DNA of 64,000 nt from an uncultured Clostridia bacterium (GTDB lineage Bacteria > Bacillota > Clostridia > Oscillospirales > Acutalibacteraceae), in NCBI GenBank assembly GCA_947584595.1, contig CANPWP010000006.1:1-64000 (forward strand). Direction: 5' to 3'. Shown piece after piece: positions 39,086-49,836 of this stretch (position 1 is its first letter; every line of letters begins with the position of its first letter). The notes below the pieces were generated by a model. That model made no database searches. It was not told the DNA's origin and saw only the letters and a list, made by a program, of their open reading frames with translations. Both the position numbers and the translations under genes were made by a program.

Positions 39086-41493
39086 AATTAAAATACAAAG
39101 TAAAAGATGCGGCAATGGATTTTAATGTTAAATCAAAGGATATAACAGAAATCTTGGAAAAATACACCGGCGTAGTAAAAAAGGCGGCGGCGGCCTTGGA
39201 AGATACAGAGGTGGATGTTCTTTTTGCGCACTTCACAAAAGCAAACGAAGTGGAGAATTTTAATGCCTACTTTGCTGTAAGAAATAAAGCGATAGAAAAG
39301 AAAGAAGAAAAAGCAGAAAAGGAAGAGCAGGCTAAAGACGAAAAAGAAAAAAAATCTGCTGATAAAACTGATAAGAGCAAAAAAGAAAGGCAGGAAAAGC
39401 CGCAACAGAAGCAGAAAAAAGAAAGACCCTTTGATGAAAAGCCGCAGAGATTCAAAAGGGATACAAACAATATTAAAATTCAAGCTGATTCCGAACAGGA
39501 TGAATCTGAAGAAAAAATAGAAAAAAGAAGAACAATAGTAATAGATACCCGTGCGTCAAACGTAGATGTTGAAAAATACAACGAAAAGTACGATAATCTT
39601 GCTTCTGAAAAAATGCGTACGGATAATACTGTTAAAAAGCAAAAATTTACAAACCGTTCACAGCGTCAGAAGGGCAAGCAAAAAGGAAGAAAGGAAACAG
39701 AGCAGGAAAGACTTAAGAGGATTGCACTCCAGCGTAAGACAAAGCCTATTACAGTTTTAATTCCTGATGAGATCGTTGTTTCCGAGCTTGCTCTGCGCCT
39801 TAAAGCAACTGTTGCAGAGGTAATTAAAAAGGCATTTATGATGGGTACAATCATTACCCAGAACGATACGATTGATTTTGATACAGCTTCACTTATTGCA
39901 ATGGAATTTCACGCAAAGGTTGAAAAAGAGGTTGTTATAACAATTGAAGAAAGAATAATTGATGACAGCGAAGATGACGACGCAAATCTTCAGGACAGAG
40001 CTCCTGTAGTTGTAGTTATGGGCCATGTTGACCACGGCAAAACATCAATTCTTGACGCCATTCGTCATGCAAATGTTACGGAACACGAAGCGGGCGGCAT
40101 TACTCAACATATCGGCGCTTACAGAGTAACGGTAAACGACAGACCGATTACATTCCTTGATACTCCCGGCCACGAAGCATTTACAACAATGCGTGCAAGA
40201 GGTGCACAGGTAACAGATATAGCAATTCTTGTTGTTGCCGCAGACGACGGTATTATGCCTCAGACAATTGAGGCTATCAACCACGCAAAAGCGGCAGGCG
40301 TATCGGTTGTTGTTGCTATCAATAAAATGGATAAAGACGGAGCAAACCCCGAGAGAGTCAAACAACAGCTTATGGAATATGAGCTTGTTCCCGAAGAATG
40401 GGGCGGAGATACGCCGTGTATTCCTGTTTCTGCAAAAACAAAAGAGGGTTTGCAGGACTTGCTTGAAATGGTAACTCTTGTCGCCGATATGAAAGAGCTT
40501 AAGGCTAACCCCGACAGAGCCGCTAAAGGCTCTGTTATTGAGGCAAGGCTTGATAAAGGCAGAGGTCCCATTGCTACAGTGCTTGTGCAGAACGGTACAC
40601 TTAATGTAGGCGACATTATCGTTGCAGGTACTTGCGTAGGCCGTGTTCGTGCTATGACAAATGATAAGGGCGAAAATGTTAAATCGGCAGGACCGTCTGT
40701 TCCTGTTGAAATTACCGGACTTGACGAAGTTCCCACAGGCGGAGATACATTTAACGCAGTTTCAGATGAAAGACTTGCAAGAGAGCTTGTTGACCAGAGA
40801 AAAACAGCTCAAAAGGAAGAAATGTTTAATGCTCAGACAAAGGTTACTCTTGACAATCTATTTGACCAGATGAAGCTTGGCGATATTGCAGAGCTTAAAA
40901 TTATTGTTAAAGCAGACGTTCAGGGTTCTGTTGAGGCCGTTAAACAGTCGCTTGAAAAGCTCTCTAACGAAGAGGTAAGAGTTAATGTTATCCACGGCGG
41001 CGTAGGCGCTGTTAATGAATCCGACGTTATGCTTGCAAATGCCTCAAATGCAATTATTGTAGGTTTTAATGTGCGCCCAGATCCTATCGCTCAGGCAAAT
41101 GCAGAACGTGACGGTGTTGATATGCGCCTTTACAGAGTTATTTACGACTGCATTGAAGAAATCGAAGCTGCTATGAAAGGTATGCTTGCTCCTAAAACGA
41201 GAGAGGTCGTTCTTGGCAGTGCTGAAGTACGAAATGTTATCAAAATCAAAAGTATCGGCTTTATTGCGGGCTCTTATGTTAAAAACGGTAAGGTTCAGAG
41301 AAATGAAAGCGTCAGAGTTGTACGTGACGGAATTATTGTTGCAGACGATACTATCGCTTCATTACAGCGTTTCAAGGATTCCGTAAAGGAAGTTTCAGAG
41401 GGTTACGAGTGCGGTATCGGACTTGAGAAGTTCAACGACATTAAAGAGGGCGATATTTTAGAGTGCTATACGATCGAAGAATATCGTGACTGA
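39076..41493 (+). CDS. infB: Translation initiation factor IF-2
   Basis: [39 protein letters not shown]. Confidence 0.97.
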   Translation: MYMKLKYKVKDAAMDFNVKSKDITEILEKYTGVVKKAAAALEDTEVDVLFAHFTKANEVENFNAYFAVRNKAIEKKEEKAEKEEQAKDEKEKKSADKTDKSKKERQEKPQQKQKKERPFDEKPQRFKRDTNNIKIQADSEQDESEEKIEKRRTIVIDTRASNVDVEKYNEKYDNLASEKMRTDNTVKKQKFTNRSQRQKGKQKGRKETEQERLKRIALQRKTKPITVLIPDEIVVSELALRLKATVAEVIKKAFMMGTIITQNDTIDFDTASLIAMEFHAKVEKEVVITIEERIIDDSEDDDANLQDRAPVVVVMGHVDHGKTSILDAIRHANVTEHEAGGITQHIGAYRVTVNDRPITFLDTPGHEAFTTMRARGAQVTDIAILVVAADDGIMPQTIEAINHAKAAGVSVVVAINKMDKDGANPERVKQQLMEYELVPEEWGGDTPCIPVSAKTKEGLQDLLEMVTLVADMKELKANPDRAAKGSVIEARLDKGRGPIATVLVQNGTLNVGDIIVAGTCVGRVRAMTNDKGENVKSAGPSVPVEITGLDEVPTGGDTFNAVSDERLARELVDQRKTAQKEEMFNAQTKVTLDNLFDQMKLGDIAELKIIVKADVQGSVEAVKQSLEKLSNEEVRVNVIHGGVGAVNESDVMLANASNAIIVGFNVRPDPIAQANAERDGVDMRLYRVIYDCIEEIEAAMKGMLAPKTREVVLGSAEVRNVIKIKSIGFIAGSYVKNGKVQRNESVRVVRDGIIVADDTIASLQRFKDSVKEVSEGYECGIGLEKFNDIKEGDILECYTIEEYRD

Positions 41494-41501
41494 TAAATAA
41501 T

Positions 41502-41566
41502 CAGTCGGTGGCTAGCCCTATTCTGGCAAACAGCAACATATAAAGACACTCTTTTATGCCCGACTG
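41502..41566 (-). repeat. 65-bp structured element, copy 1
   Basis: CAGTCGGTGGCTAGCCCTATTCTGGCAAACAGCAACATATAAAGACACTCTTTTATGCCCGACTG; 7-bp terminal stem; matches 49674..49738. Confidence 0.6.
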
Positions 41567-41613
41567 TTAACGAGCAAATTCTTATAATGTAAAAATGTAA
41601 AAAAGCAAAATTT

Positions 41614-41635
41614 TAGGGCGGACATTGTTCGCCCC
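41614..41635 (+). repeat. Diverged REP-like hairpin
   Basis: TAGGGCGGACATTGTTCGCCCC. Confidence 0.5.
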
Positions 41636-41706
41636 AAATTTATAATAATTATAATAGTGATAATTTAGGGAAGAATTTCTATATAATACCTAAAAGGATT
41701 GATATT

Positions 41707-42078
41707 ATGGCAGGACATAGAATAGAAAGAATAACAGAAGATATTAAAAGAGAACTTACGGCTATATTCAGAGAATTAAAAGACCCCAGAGTGGCGGAGG
41801 CTTTTGTTTCAATAATCAGGGTTGAAGTAACAAATGACCTTTCGTACTGTACTGTATATATAAGCGCAATTGAAGGTATGGAAAGAGCAAATGAAGCTGT
41901 TAAGGGATTAAAGTCCGCTTCGGGATTTATAAGAAGAGAGCTGGGAGCAAGACTTAAAATAAGACATACTCCGGAACTTATTTTTAACGCAACCGATTCT
42001 ATTGAATACAGCGCAAATATTTCAAGAATATTAAACGATCTTGATATTAAAAATGATGAGCAAATTGATGAGGAATAA
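41707..42078 (+). CDS. rbfA: Ribosome-binding factor A
   Basis: HRIERITEDIKRELTAIFRELKDPRV. Confidence 0.93.
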   Translation: MAGHRIERITEDIKRELTAIFRELKDPRVAEAFVSIIRVEVTNDLSYCTVYISAIEGMERANEAVKGLKSASGFIRRELGARLKIRHTPELIFNATDSIEYSANISRILNDLDIKNDEQIDEE

Positions 42079-42079
42079 A

Positions 42080-43015
42080 ATGACGATAAAAGAAGTTTGT
42101 GAAATTTTAAAAAGTAAAAATAATATAGAAATTTTGACCCATTCTTCTCCCGACGGTGATACCTTAGGATGTGGTTTTGCTCTTTGTCTTGCTTTGCAGA
42201 GTATGGAAAAAAACGCAAGGGTTATCGTTGAAAAAATGCCCCAAAAGTTTGAATTTCTTACAAAAGGTGTGAAAGAGCAGGACTTTCAGGGTGAATTTGT
42301 CGTAAGCGTTGATATAGCCGCATTGTCTCTTTTAGGTTCAAATGCGGAAGAATATGCACATAATATAGATTTATGCATTGACCACCACGGTTCAAATAAT
42401 ATTGAAATTCAGGATAAATATGTTGATGCAAACTCAGCTGCCGCCTGTGAGATTATTTATAAAATTATTAAAGAACTTGGAGTTAAAATTACCAAAGAAA
42501 TTGCAAATTGTCTTTATACGGGTATTTCCACCGATACAGGCTGTTTCCGTTTTTCAAATACAACGGCACAAACCCACAGAATTGCCGCAGACTTAATGGA
42601 AGCAGGCTGTGATTTTGAGATTATCAACAAAAATATGTTTGAGACAAAATCAAAGTCAAGATTAAAACTTGAAAAAAATCTTTACGATACAATGGAATAT
42701 TTTGCAGACGGCAAGGGTGCAATAATGTGTATTTCACTTGATATGCTCGAAAGATTGAATATCAGCGCTGACGATATAGAGGGAATAGAGGCTATTCCCC
42801 GCCTTATTGAAGGCGTCCTTTTGGGAATCACAATGAAAGAAAGAGAGAAAAATTCTTATAAGGTTTCCGTAAGAACAAACGACGGCATCAACGCCAGCGA
42901 ATTTTGTGAAAAATTCGGCGGAGGCGGACATATTGCCGCCTCGGGTTGTAAAATGAGCGGAGATTATGAAACCGTAAAAGCAAAGCTGATCAAAGCCGCA
43001 GAGGAATTTATATGA
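42080..43015 (+). CDS. nrnA: DHH-family phosphoesterase (NrnA-like)
   Basis: THSSPDGDTLGCG, DHHGSN, GGGGHIAASGC. Confidence 0.9.
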   Translation: MTIKEVCEILKSKNNIEILTHSSPDGDTLGCGFALCLALQSMEKNARVIVEKMPQKFEFLTKGVKEQDFQGEFVVSVDIAALSLLGSNAEEYAHNIDLCIDHHGSNNIEIQDKYVDANSAAACEIIYKIIKELGVKITKEIANCLYTGISTDTGCFRFSNTTAQTHRIAADLMEAGCDFEIINKNMFETKSKSRLKLEKNLYDTMEYFADGKGAIMCISLDMLERLNISADDIEGIEAIPRLIEGVLLGITMKEREKNSYKVSVRTNDGINASEFCEKFGGGGHIAASGCKMSGDYETVKAKLIKAAEEFI

Positions 43016-43929
43016 ACGGCGTTCTTATAGTAAATAAACCTGCTGAGTTTACCTCATTTGATGTTGTTGCTGTTGTAAGAAAGCTAAGCGGACAGAGAAA
43101 AATCGGTCATGCAGGAACACTTGACCCAAACGCAACAGGCGTTTTGCCGCTTTTGCTTGGCAACGCAACAAAAGCGCAGGATATAATTGTAAACCACGAT
43201 AAAGAATATCTTGCAGGATTTAAATTAGGATATACAAGCAACACCCTTGATATTTGGGGAGATGTTGAAAAAACAAAAGCACCTAAATTTTCAAATCAAG
43301 GTGTTTTAACAGAGCAGGATATTTTAAATATTTTGCCTGAATTTACAGGTGAATTAAGCCAAATTCCGCCTATGTTTTCCGCTGTTCAAAAAGACGGAAA
43401 GAGACTTTATGATTTAGCGAGACAGGGCATTGAAATTGAAAGAGAACCGAGGAAAATTACCGTATACAGCTTAGAACTTGTGTCTTTTAACGAGCAGGAG
43501 CAGACAGGTTTTATTAAGGTTAAATGCTCAAAAGGTACATATATAAGAACTTTAATAGACGATATGGGAAAAAGACTGTCCTGCGGAGCGGTAATGAGCA
43601 GCCTTGAAAGGTTAAGTGCCTGCGGATATGGAATAGATACGTCTTTTACACTTGATGAAATTAAAGCTTTTGCAGAAAAGGGAGAGCTTGAAGAAAAATT
43701 ATTTTCAACAGAAAGCCTTTTTAGCGGTTACGGATATGTGGTTGTAAGTGATAATCAGGCAAAACGCTTTTCCAACGGCGGAGCACTTGATATTTCAAGA
43801 ACATATCTGTCAAAAGGTTATGAAGATAAACAAATTTACCGTGTAAAGAATAAAAATAATCTTTTTTTAGGCTTAGGCATTACAGATAAAGAAACAGGGC
43901 AGTTGAAAATATTTAAGCTGTTTTTATAA
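43012..43929 (+). CDS. truB: tRNA pseudouridine(55) synthase
   Basis: GVLIVNKPAEFTSFDVV, KIGHAGTLDPNATGVLPL, KGTYIRTLIDDMG. Confidence 0.95.
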   Translation: MNGVLIVNKPAEFTSFDVVAVVRKLSGQRKIGHAGTLDPNATGVLPLLLGNATKAQDIIVNHDKEYLAGFKLGYTSNTLDIWGDVEKTKAPKFSNQGVLTEQDILNILPEFTGELSQIPPMFSAVQKDGKRLYDLARQGIEIEREPRKITVYSLELVSFNEQEQTGFIKVKCSKGTYIRTLIDDMGKRLSCGAVMSSLERLSACGYGIDTSFTLDEIKAFAEKGELEEKLFSTESLFSGYGYVVVSDNQAKRFSNGGALDISRTYLSKGYEDKQIYRVKNKNNLFLGLGITDKETGQLKIFKLFL

Positions 43930-44152
43930 ACAAGGAATTAATGGGGTTCTTAAAAAATAAAAACATATCAGTAAAAAATAGTTAAAAAATATTATCTGCA
44001 TTTCATTCTAAAATTTTGATCTGGTTATTATCACAGAAGGGTTTGATACCGTAAACTAATGAAAAAAATCGCAAATTAAACAAAGTATAAATTTGTGATA
44101 AATTATTATAAGTCTTAAAAATAACCTTTTAAGCTGAAGTGAAGTTGTTTAT

Positions 44153-44821
44153 ATGAACAATATATTATTTAAAAACAAAAAATTGAATATGGAACGAATG
44201 CTTTCCTTTGGCTTTACAGAAAACGGCAATAGATATGTATATTCCGCTCAAATGGCAAAAGGACAGCTTACGCTGACCGTATATATAACATCTGACGGAA
44301 AAATAAGCACAGAAATAACTGATAATGAAACAAGCGAAGAATATATACTTCATAATATACCCACTGCTTGCGGAAAATTTGTGGGAGCGGTTAAGGCGGA
44401 ATACGAAAATGTGTTAAATGACATAGCCGAAAAATGTTTTGAGCCTGATGTTTTTAAAACTGAACAGGCAAAGGAGGTAATTAATTATATAAGAGATAAA
44501 TATCAGGACGAATTTGAGTTTTTATGGGAGCGATTTTCTGACAATGCAGTTGTAAGAAGAAAGGATAACGGAAAATGGTATGGGTTACTGCTGATTGTAT
44601 CTAAGAAAAAATTAGGATTAACGGAAGATGAAAATATTGAGATTTTAGATTTAAGAATAAACCCCGAGGATATGGAAAGCATTATTAACTATAAAAATTA
44701 TTTTCCGGGTTATCATATGAATAAAAAGCATTGGTTTACAATTTGTCTTGACGGCTCTGTTACCTTTAATGAAATATGTAAAAGGATTGATGAAAGTTAT
44801 AATTTAGCACTTAAAAAATAA
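44153..44821 (+). CDS. MmcQ/YjbR-family protein with N-terminal extension
   Basis: VVRRKDNGKWYGLLL...KINPEDMESIINYKNYFPGYHMNKKHWFTICLDGSV. Confidence 0.75.
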   Translation: MNNILFKNKKLNMERMLSFGFTENGNRYVYSAQMAKGQLTLTVYITSDGKISTEITDNETSEEYILHNIPTACGKFVGAVKAEYENVLNDIAEKCFEPDVFKTEQAKEVINYIRDKYQDEFEFLWERFSDNAVVRRKDNGKWYGLLLIVSKKKLGLTEDENIEILDLRINPEDMESIINYKNYFPGYHMNKKHWFTICLDGSVTFNEICKRIDESYNLALKK

Positions 44822-44881
44822 ATTTACAAAATTAGAAAAATTTTAAATATTAATATGGAATTTATAATATTTAACTGAATT

Positions 44882-44920
44882 GCCAATCGTTTATTGATTT
44901 AATTAAAACGATTGGCTTTT
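44882..44920 (+). terminator. Intrinsic terminator
   Basis: GCCAATCGTTT...AAACGATTGGCTTTTATTTTTT. Confidence 0.7.
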
Positions 44921-45126
44921 ATTTTTTGGTAAAAATTTAATCAATTTTGTCTTATATAACTAACATAAGACAAATTGTTATTGCAAAAGGAAATTTACAA
45001 GACATAGTTTACCGTCAATCCCATATATTGAGGGTTGAACCGCTTTGTGACACAATATATAATATAAGACGAAGACCGACAGCTATTATGGTTTTCGTAC
45101 AAAATATTATTTCAGGAGGTACATAT

Positions 45127-46311
45127 ATGAAAAAGATGTTAAGCTACGGTCTTGTAGGCTTGAGCCTGCTTGGCATTACAGTAGGAGCGGTAATTCCTAC
45201 AACTGCAATGGGAGCAAAGACCGAAATTGCTACAGCAATTTGTGATACAGTAAATAGAACGAATTGCACACAGGATGCATTATCTGCATTAAATTCAAGT
45301 GACATTAAGAACTTGATGGAAAAATACGGCTGCAGTATGGAAGATCTTGAAAATATTGCCGCTGAGTGTGTTGGAGATACAGGCTCAGAAGGAGCAACAG
45401 ATACCGACTGCAATGATAATTCCTTACTTGAAAGCATAAAGGATAAATTAAGTCAGGGCAAAGGTAACTGCAATACAAATACTGACAGCAAAAATGATGT
45501 TTCTGACAGTAAAACAACAGTAACAGAAAATACTGATAAAAGCTGTTTAACAGAGAATAAAACAACAGCTACAGAGAGTCAGGATAAAAACAGTGTTTCT
45601 GCTTATGTAGAAAAAGCCAAAGAGCTTCTTGAAAACAAATCAAATGTAAAAGCAGACGATGTTAAAGAATTTTGCGATTCAGTAAATAATTCTTCAAATA
45701 AGAAAACTATCTGTTCTGTATTAGATTCAGAGGAGCTTAGGAATTTGCTTAAGAGATTCGGATTCAGTTTTGATTACAATCAAAACTCAACAGTTCCAAC
45801 AACTTCAAATACAGAGCCCACAGACAAAACACAGCCTACTACCGGTAACAATAATTCAAACAATAACAACTCAAACAGCAACTCCGGAAATCATAATCAG
45901 ACTACCAAACCTACATCAGATAAAAATTCAAGCAGTGTTTCTGAATATGAAAAAAGAGTTGTAGAGCTTGTAAATGAAATCCGTGCTGAAAATGGTCTTT
46001 CTAAGCTCACTTTAAACACAGAACTTTCAGCAGTAGCACGTTTAAAGTCACAGGATATGAAAGATAAACATTATTTCAGTCATACATCTCCCACTTACGG
46101 AAGTCCGTTTGATATGATGAAGCAGTTTGGAATCAGCTACAGAACTGCCGGCGAGAATATTGCATACGGTTATTCTACACCTGAAGCTGTTGTTGACGGA
46201 TGGATGAATTCTCCGGGACACAGAGCAAACATTCTCAACTCATCATATAAAGAAATAGGTGTTGGCTATGTTGCCAGCGGACATTACTGGACACAGATGT
46301 TTATCGGATAA
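45127..46311 (+). CDS. Secreted CAP/SCP-domain protein
   Basis: Signal peptide; C-terminal VVELVNEIRAENGLSKLTLNTELSAVARLKSQDM...HYFSHTSPTYGSPFDMM...AGENIAYGYSTPEAVVDGWMNSPGHRANILN; GGAGGT RBS at ATG 45127. Confidence 0.9.
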   Translation: MKKMLSYGLVGLSLLGITVGAVIPTTAMGAKTEIATAICDTVNRTNCTQDALSALNSSDIKNLMEKYGCSMEDLENIAAECVGDTGSEGATDTDCNDNSLLESIKDKLSQGKGNCNTNTDSKNDVSDSKTTVTENTDKSCLTENKTTATESQDKNSVSAYVEKAKELLENKSNVKADDVKEFCDSVNNSSNKKTICSVLDSEELRNLLKRFGFSFDYNQNSTVPTTSNTEPTDKTQPTTGNNNSNNNNSNSNSGNHNQTTKPTSDKNSSSVSEYEKRVVELVNEIRAENGLSKLTLNTELSAVARLKSQDMKDKHYFSHTSPTYGSPFDMMKQFGISYRTAGENIAYGYSTPEAVVDGWMNSPGHRANILNSSYKEIGVGYVASGHYWTQMFIG

Positions 46312-46391
46312 TAAATTTATGATTGTTTTGGTTAAAAATTTAGTTAAATAGTTGTTAATTGCCATAATTTTAATTCACTCCTATGATAGAA

Positions 46392-46477
46392 AAGGTTCGC
46401 AGTTTAAAATCTGCGAACCTTCAGACTGTAGAAAAACCCTAAATCTAAAATCGGATTTAGGGTTTTTCTACAGTCTG
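46392..46477. repeat. Two adjacent perfect hairpins, second with 24-bp arms
   Basis: AAGGTTCGCAG..CTGCGAACCTT and CAGACTGTAGAAAAACCCTAAATC taaaatcg GATTTAGGGTTTTTCTACAGTCTG. Confidence 0.85.
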
Positions 46478-46966
46478 GGCTCCCCTTAAGGGGAGCTGTC
46501 AGCGTAAGCTGACTGAGGGGTTTAAAAGAAACTTTTATGTTTGTGTTCGGCTCCCTCTGACGAGAAATTCCCCTGGCAGGGGAAATGTCACGAAGTGACA
46601 AAAGGGTTGCCGTTTTCGCAGAAAAAGCTATCAAAACGAAAGTTTTGACTGAGGGAGAGATATTTGCAACTTTTTACTTTTTTCAACAAAATTGTTAAAA
46701 TTCAATCGTTTTTTGCGTTTGCAATAAAGCCGTTGTACTTTAAGAGTTTTCTCTCCCTCCGTCTGCGGCTTCGCCGCAGCCACCTCCCTCGTTAGAGGGA
46801 GGCAATTTTTTATAAGACTTTGCTTAATTTTACGACATTGCCGCACATGAGCTGTCACTACAATTATGCATAAAATATTTATATCCATCTATTTAGTTTT
46901 AATCATACTAAGCAGTAAGGGCTGTCTAAAAACTTAATTCGTTTTGAGACAGCCCTTTGGTTTATG
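46478..46966 (-). repeat. Composite intergenic hairpin repeat, copy 2
   Basis: Reverse complement homologous to 7384..7840, including the terminal GGGCTGTCTCAAAACGAATTAAGTTTTtAGACAGCCC hairpin. Confidence 0.8.
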
Positions 46967-46991
46967 TGAATGAGTTTGTATGGGTGGCTGA

Positions 46992-47186
46992 TTATTTTTT
47001 AGGCCGGTGGCAGATTGAAGCAGACGCACAACCTGAACAGCCGCATACGCAGGAAGAACAGGATGACTGTCCCTTACGGCGTTTTCTGACGCTTTGGAAC
47101 ACAATGCAAAACACCACCGCAGCAACAATCAATAAAACGATTATTGTACCTAAATTATTCATTAAAAATTCAAGCATTGCAAACAT
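46992..47186 (-). CDS. FeoB-associated Cys-rich membrane protein
   Basis: Single TM followed by SSCSSCVCGCSGCASASIC; adjacent to feoB. Confidence 0.85.
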   Translation of the reverse strand: MFAMLEFLMNNLGTIIVLLIVAAVVFCIVFQSVRKRRKGQSSCSSCVCGCSGCASASICHRPKK

Positions 47187-47213
47187 CCTTTCATTAATAT
47201 ATTAAATAATTAA

Positions 47214-49622
47214 TTATCCTAATTTTTTAAAAGCACTTGATTTTAATGTATTGCTTTCCTTGTACGGTCTGAACAGTAGAAATAGGAACAGAAGAACAAC
47301 TGCAAAAGCAAATACTGTACCAACGCTGAAAGTACCTGTGACAAGAGAACCAATCTGGAAGATACAAAGAGAAACTGCATATGCGAACAAACACTGATAA
47401 CCAACCGCAAAGGCTAACCATTTACCGCTGTTAAGTTCTCTCTTCATAGCACCGATTGCCGCAAAGCAAGGAGCACATAAGAGGTTAAATACCATAAATG
47501 AGAATGCTGCAAGCTGTGTCATACTTTCAAAATCAAGAACGCCGAATACGCCGACAACCTCTTCCTTAGCAACAAGACCCATAATAGTAGCGATTGTAGC
47601 TTTGATATTACCAAATCCAAGAGGAGCAAAAATCCAACAAATTGCGTTACCTATCATACCTAATACGCTGTTTTCAAGGTCTAATTCGGTACTGAAACCA
47701 AATGCGCCGCTTTCAAGAATACCGAAGCATGAGCCTGCCCAGATTATGATTGAAGATAATAGAATAATTGTACCGGCCTTTTTGATAAACGACCAGCCTC
47801 TTTCCCACATACTTCTAAGAACATTTCCGACAGTAGGCACGTGGTAAGCAGGGAGCTCCATAACAAATGGGGCAGGGTCGCCGCTGAACATTCTTGTTTT
47901 CTTAAGAATAATACCTGAAACTATAATTGCCGCAACACCGATAAAGTAAGCGGACGCTGCAACCCAACCGGCACCGCCGAATAAAGCACCTGCGATAAGT
48001 GCGATAATAGGCATTTTAGCACCGCAGGGGATAAATGTTGTAGTCATAATGGTCATTTTGCGGTCTCTGTCATTTTCGATAGTTCTTGAAGCCATAATAC
48101 CCGGAACACCGCAGCCCGAACCAATCAGCATAGGAATAAAGGATTTACCGGACAGACCAAATTTTCTGAAAATTCTGTCCATAATAAAAGCAATTCTTGC
48201 CATATAACCGCAGGATTCTAAGATACCCAGGAAAATAAACAGAACGAGCATCTGAGGTACGAAGCCTAATACTGCACCTACACCGGCTATAATACCGTCA
48301 AGAATAAGGCTTTTTAACCAGTCGGCACAATTAACGGCTGTAAGTCCGTTTTCAACAAAAACAGGGATACCCGGTATCCATATACCGTATTCCTCAGGAC
48401 CGGGAGCTTCTTCAAGAGCAGGGTCTACAATTTCTGAAATATCATAGCCTTCTTCCGCAAGAGCCTCGCCGTAAGAGCCGTAGGCCTCATCAAAAGCACC
48501 GAAGTCTTCATCTTCAATAGCACCGAGAATATCTTCTGCACCTACAACATTAGCGTCAGCAGCTTTGCTTACAATTTCTTTAACCTCCGGCATCCACACA
48601 TTTTCAATTGCATATTCCGTAGTAGCATCGTAATATTTACCGCTGCCTATACCGAACAAATGCCATCCGTCTCCGAACACGCCGTCGTTAGCCCAGTCTG
48701 TTGCGATAGTTCCTACTGTTGAAACTGAAATATAGTAAACTATAAACATAATAACAATAAAAATAGGAAGTGCCGCAAAGCGGTTGGTGACTACTCTGTC
48801 GATTTTATCGGAAACAGAAAGCTTTTGAGTATTCTTCTTTTTTATGCAGTCATTGATAATTGAAGAAATATATGTATATCTCTCGTTGGTAATGATACTT
48901 TCGCTGTCATCATCAAACTGTGTTTCACATTTTTTTACAATACCTTCCACAGCATCGCTTGTTGATTTATCAAGGTTTAACGCCTCAACTATCTTATCGT
49001 CACGCTCAAACAGTTTGATTGAATACCAGAGTTTTTTGCTTTCTTCAACTTTGCTTCCAAGTAATTTCCCGATAGAATTAATTGCATTCTCAATGTCTGC
49101 GGAAAATTTGTGCTTACACTCAAAAGACTTCTTCTCCTGAGCTTTTTTCACTGCAAGCTGAGCCGCCTTATCAATGTTTGTTCCCTTTAAAGCGGAGATC
49201 TCAACAACTTCAACGCCTAATTCTTTTGCAAGCTTATCGCAGTTAATTTTATCTCCTCTTTTTTCAATAACATCAGCCATATTTACAGCCACAACAACTG
49301 GTATTGAAAGCTCTGCAAGCTGAGTTGTTAAATAAAGGTTTCTTTCAAGGTTCGTTCCGTCTACAATATTTAAAATTGCGTCGGGATTTTCATTTAAAAG
49401 ATAATTTCTTGAAACTACCTCTTCAAGTGTGTAGGGCGATAAAGAATAAACACCCGGCAAGTCTGTAATTACCACACTTTTATCAGATTTTAATTTACCT
49501 TCCTTTTTTTCAACAGTAACGCCAGGCCAGTTACCCACGAACTGGTTTGAACCTGTAAGAGCATTAAATAATGTTGTCTTACCACTGTTTGGATTGCCCG
49601 CCAAGGCAATTTTAACAGACAT
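47214..49622 (-). CDS. feoB: Ferrous iron transporter B
   Basis: ALAGNPNSGKTTLFNALTGSNQFVGNWPGVTVEKKEG; Gate domains. Confidence 0.96.
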   Translation of the reverse strand: MSVKIALAGNPNSGKTTLFNALTGSNQFVGNWPGVTVEKKEGKLKSDKSVVITDLPGVYSLSPYTLEEVVSRNYLLNENPDAILNIVDGTNLERNLYLTTQLAELSIPVVVAVNMADVIEKRGDKINCDKLAKELGVEVVEISALKGTNIDKAAQLAVKKAQEKKSFECKHKFSADIENAINSIGKLLGSKVEESKKLWYSIKLFERDDKIVEALNLDKSTSDAVEGIVKKCETQFDDDSESIITNERYTYISSIINDCIKKKNTQKLSVSDKIDRVVTNRFAALPIFIVIMFIVYYISVSTVGTIATDWANDGVFGDGWHLFGIGSGKYYDATTEYAIENVWMPEVKEIVSKAADANVVGAEDILGAIEDEDFGAFDEAYGSYGEALAEEGYDISEIVDPALEEAPGPEEYGIWIPGIPVFVENGLTAVNCADWLKSLILDGIIAGVGAVLGFVPQMLVLFIFLGILESCGYMARIAFIMDRIFRKFGLSGKSFIPMLIGSGCGVPGIMASRTIENDRDRKMTIMTTTFIPCGAKMPIIALIAGALFGGAGWVAASAYFIGVAAIIVSGIILKKTRMFSGDPAPFVMELPAYHVPTVGNVLRSMWERGWSFIKKAGTIILLSSIIIWAGSCFGILESGAFGFSTELDLENSVLGMIGNAICWIFAPLGFGNIKATIATIMGLVAKEEVVGVFGVLDFESMTQLAAFSFMVFNLLCAPCFAAIGAMKRELNSGKWLAFAVGYQCLFAYAVSLCIFQIGSLVTGTFSVGTVFAFAVVLLFLFLLFRPYKESNTLKSSAFKKLG

Positions 49623-49639
49623 AATTTTCCTCCTTTTAA

Positions 49640-49655
49640 GTTAGTATACACTAAC
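49640..49655. promoter_or_regulatory. Palindromic operator-like site 1
   Basis: GTTAGTatacACTAAC. Confidence 0.55.
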
Positions 49656-49673
49656 TGTTATGCATTTAAAAAG

Positions 49674-49738
49674 CAGCCGGTGGGCTGCACATTTCCGAGC
49701 AGACAGCACCATATAAAAACGCTTTTTTGTGCCGACTG
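49674..49738 (-). repeat. 65-bp structured element, copy 2
   Basis: Minus strand CAGTCGGCACAAAAAAGCGTTTTTATATGGTGCTGTCTGCTCGGAAATGTGCAGCCCACCGGCTG; terminal stem kept with a G-U pair. Confidence 0.6.
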
Positions 49739-49836
49739 TTTCCCAGTAGTTTTTTTATAAAGTGAACAACAAAGTTGCTTCTGTTTTGTGTTTCCTGATT
49801 AATTTTATGAAATTAAGTTGTAATTTAATACCTTAA

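Noticed and set aside
40260-40736. 158-aa ORF antisense to infB and other long antisense ORFs (e.g. 39133..39483, 16208..16639)
   Set aside because: Antisense shadows of strongly coding genes with biased codon use; no RBS or domain support.
44947-45126. c-di-GMP/c-di-AMP riboswitch upstream of the CAP-domain gene
   Set aside because: No recognisable conserved core of either class; only an N-terminal ORF extension that lacks an RBS.
46404-46634. 76-aa minus-strand ORF over the perfect hairpins
   Set aside because: Consists of palindrome and repeat sequence; no RBS or domain.
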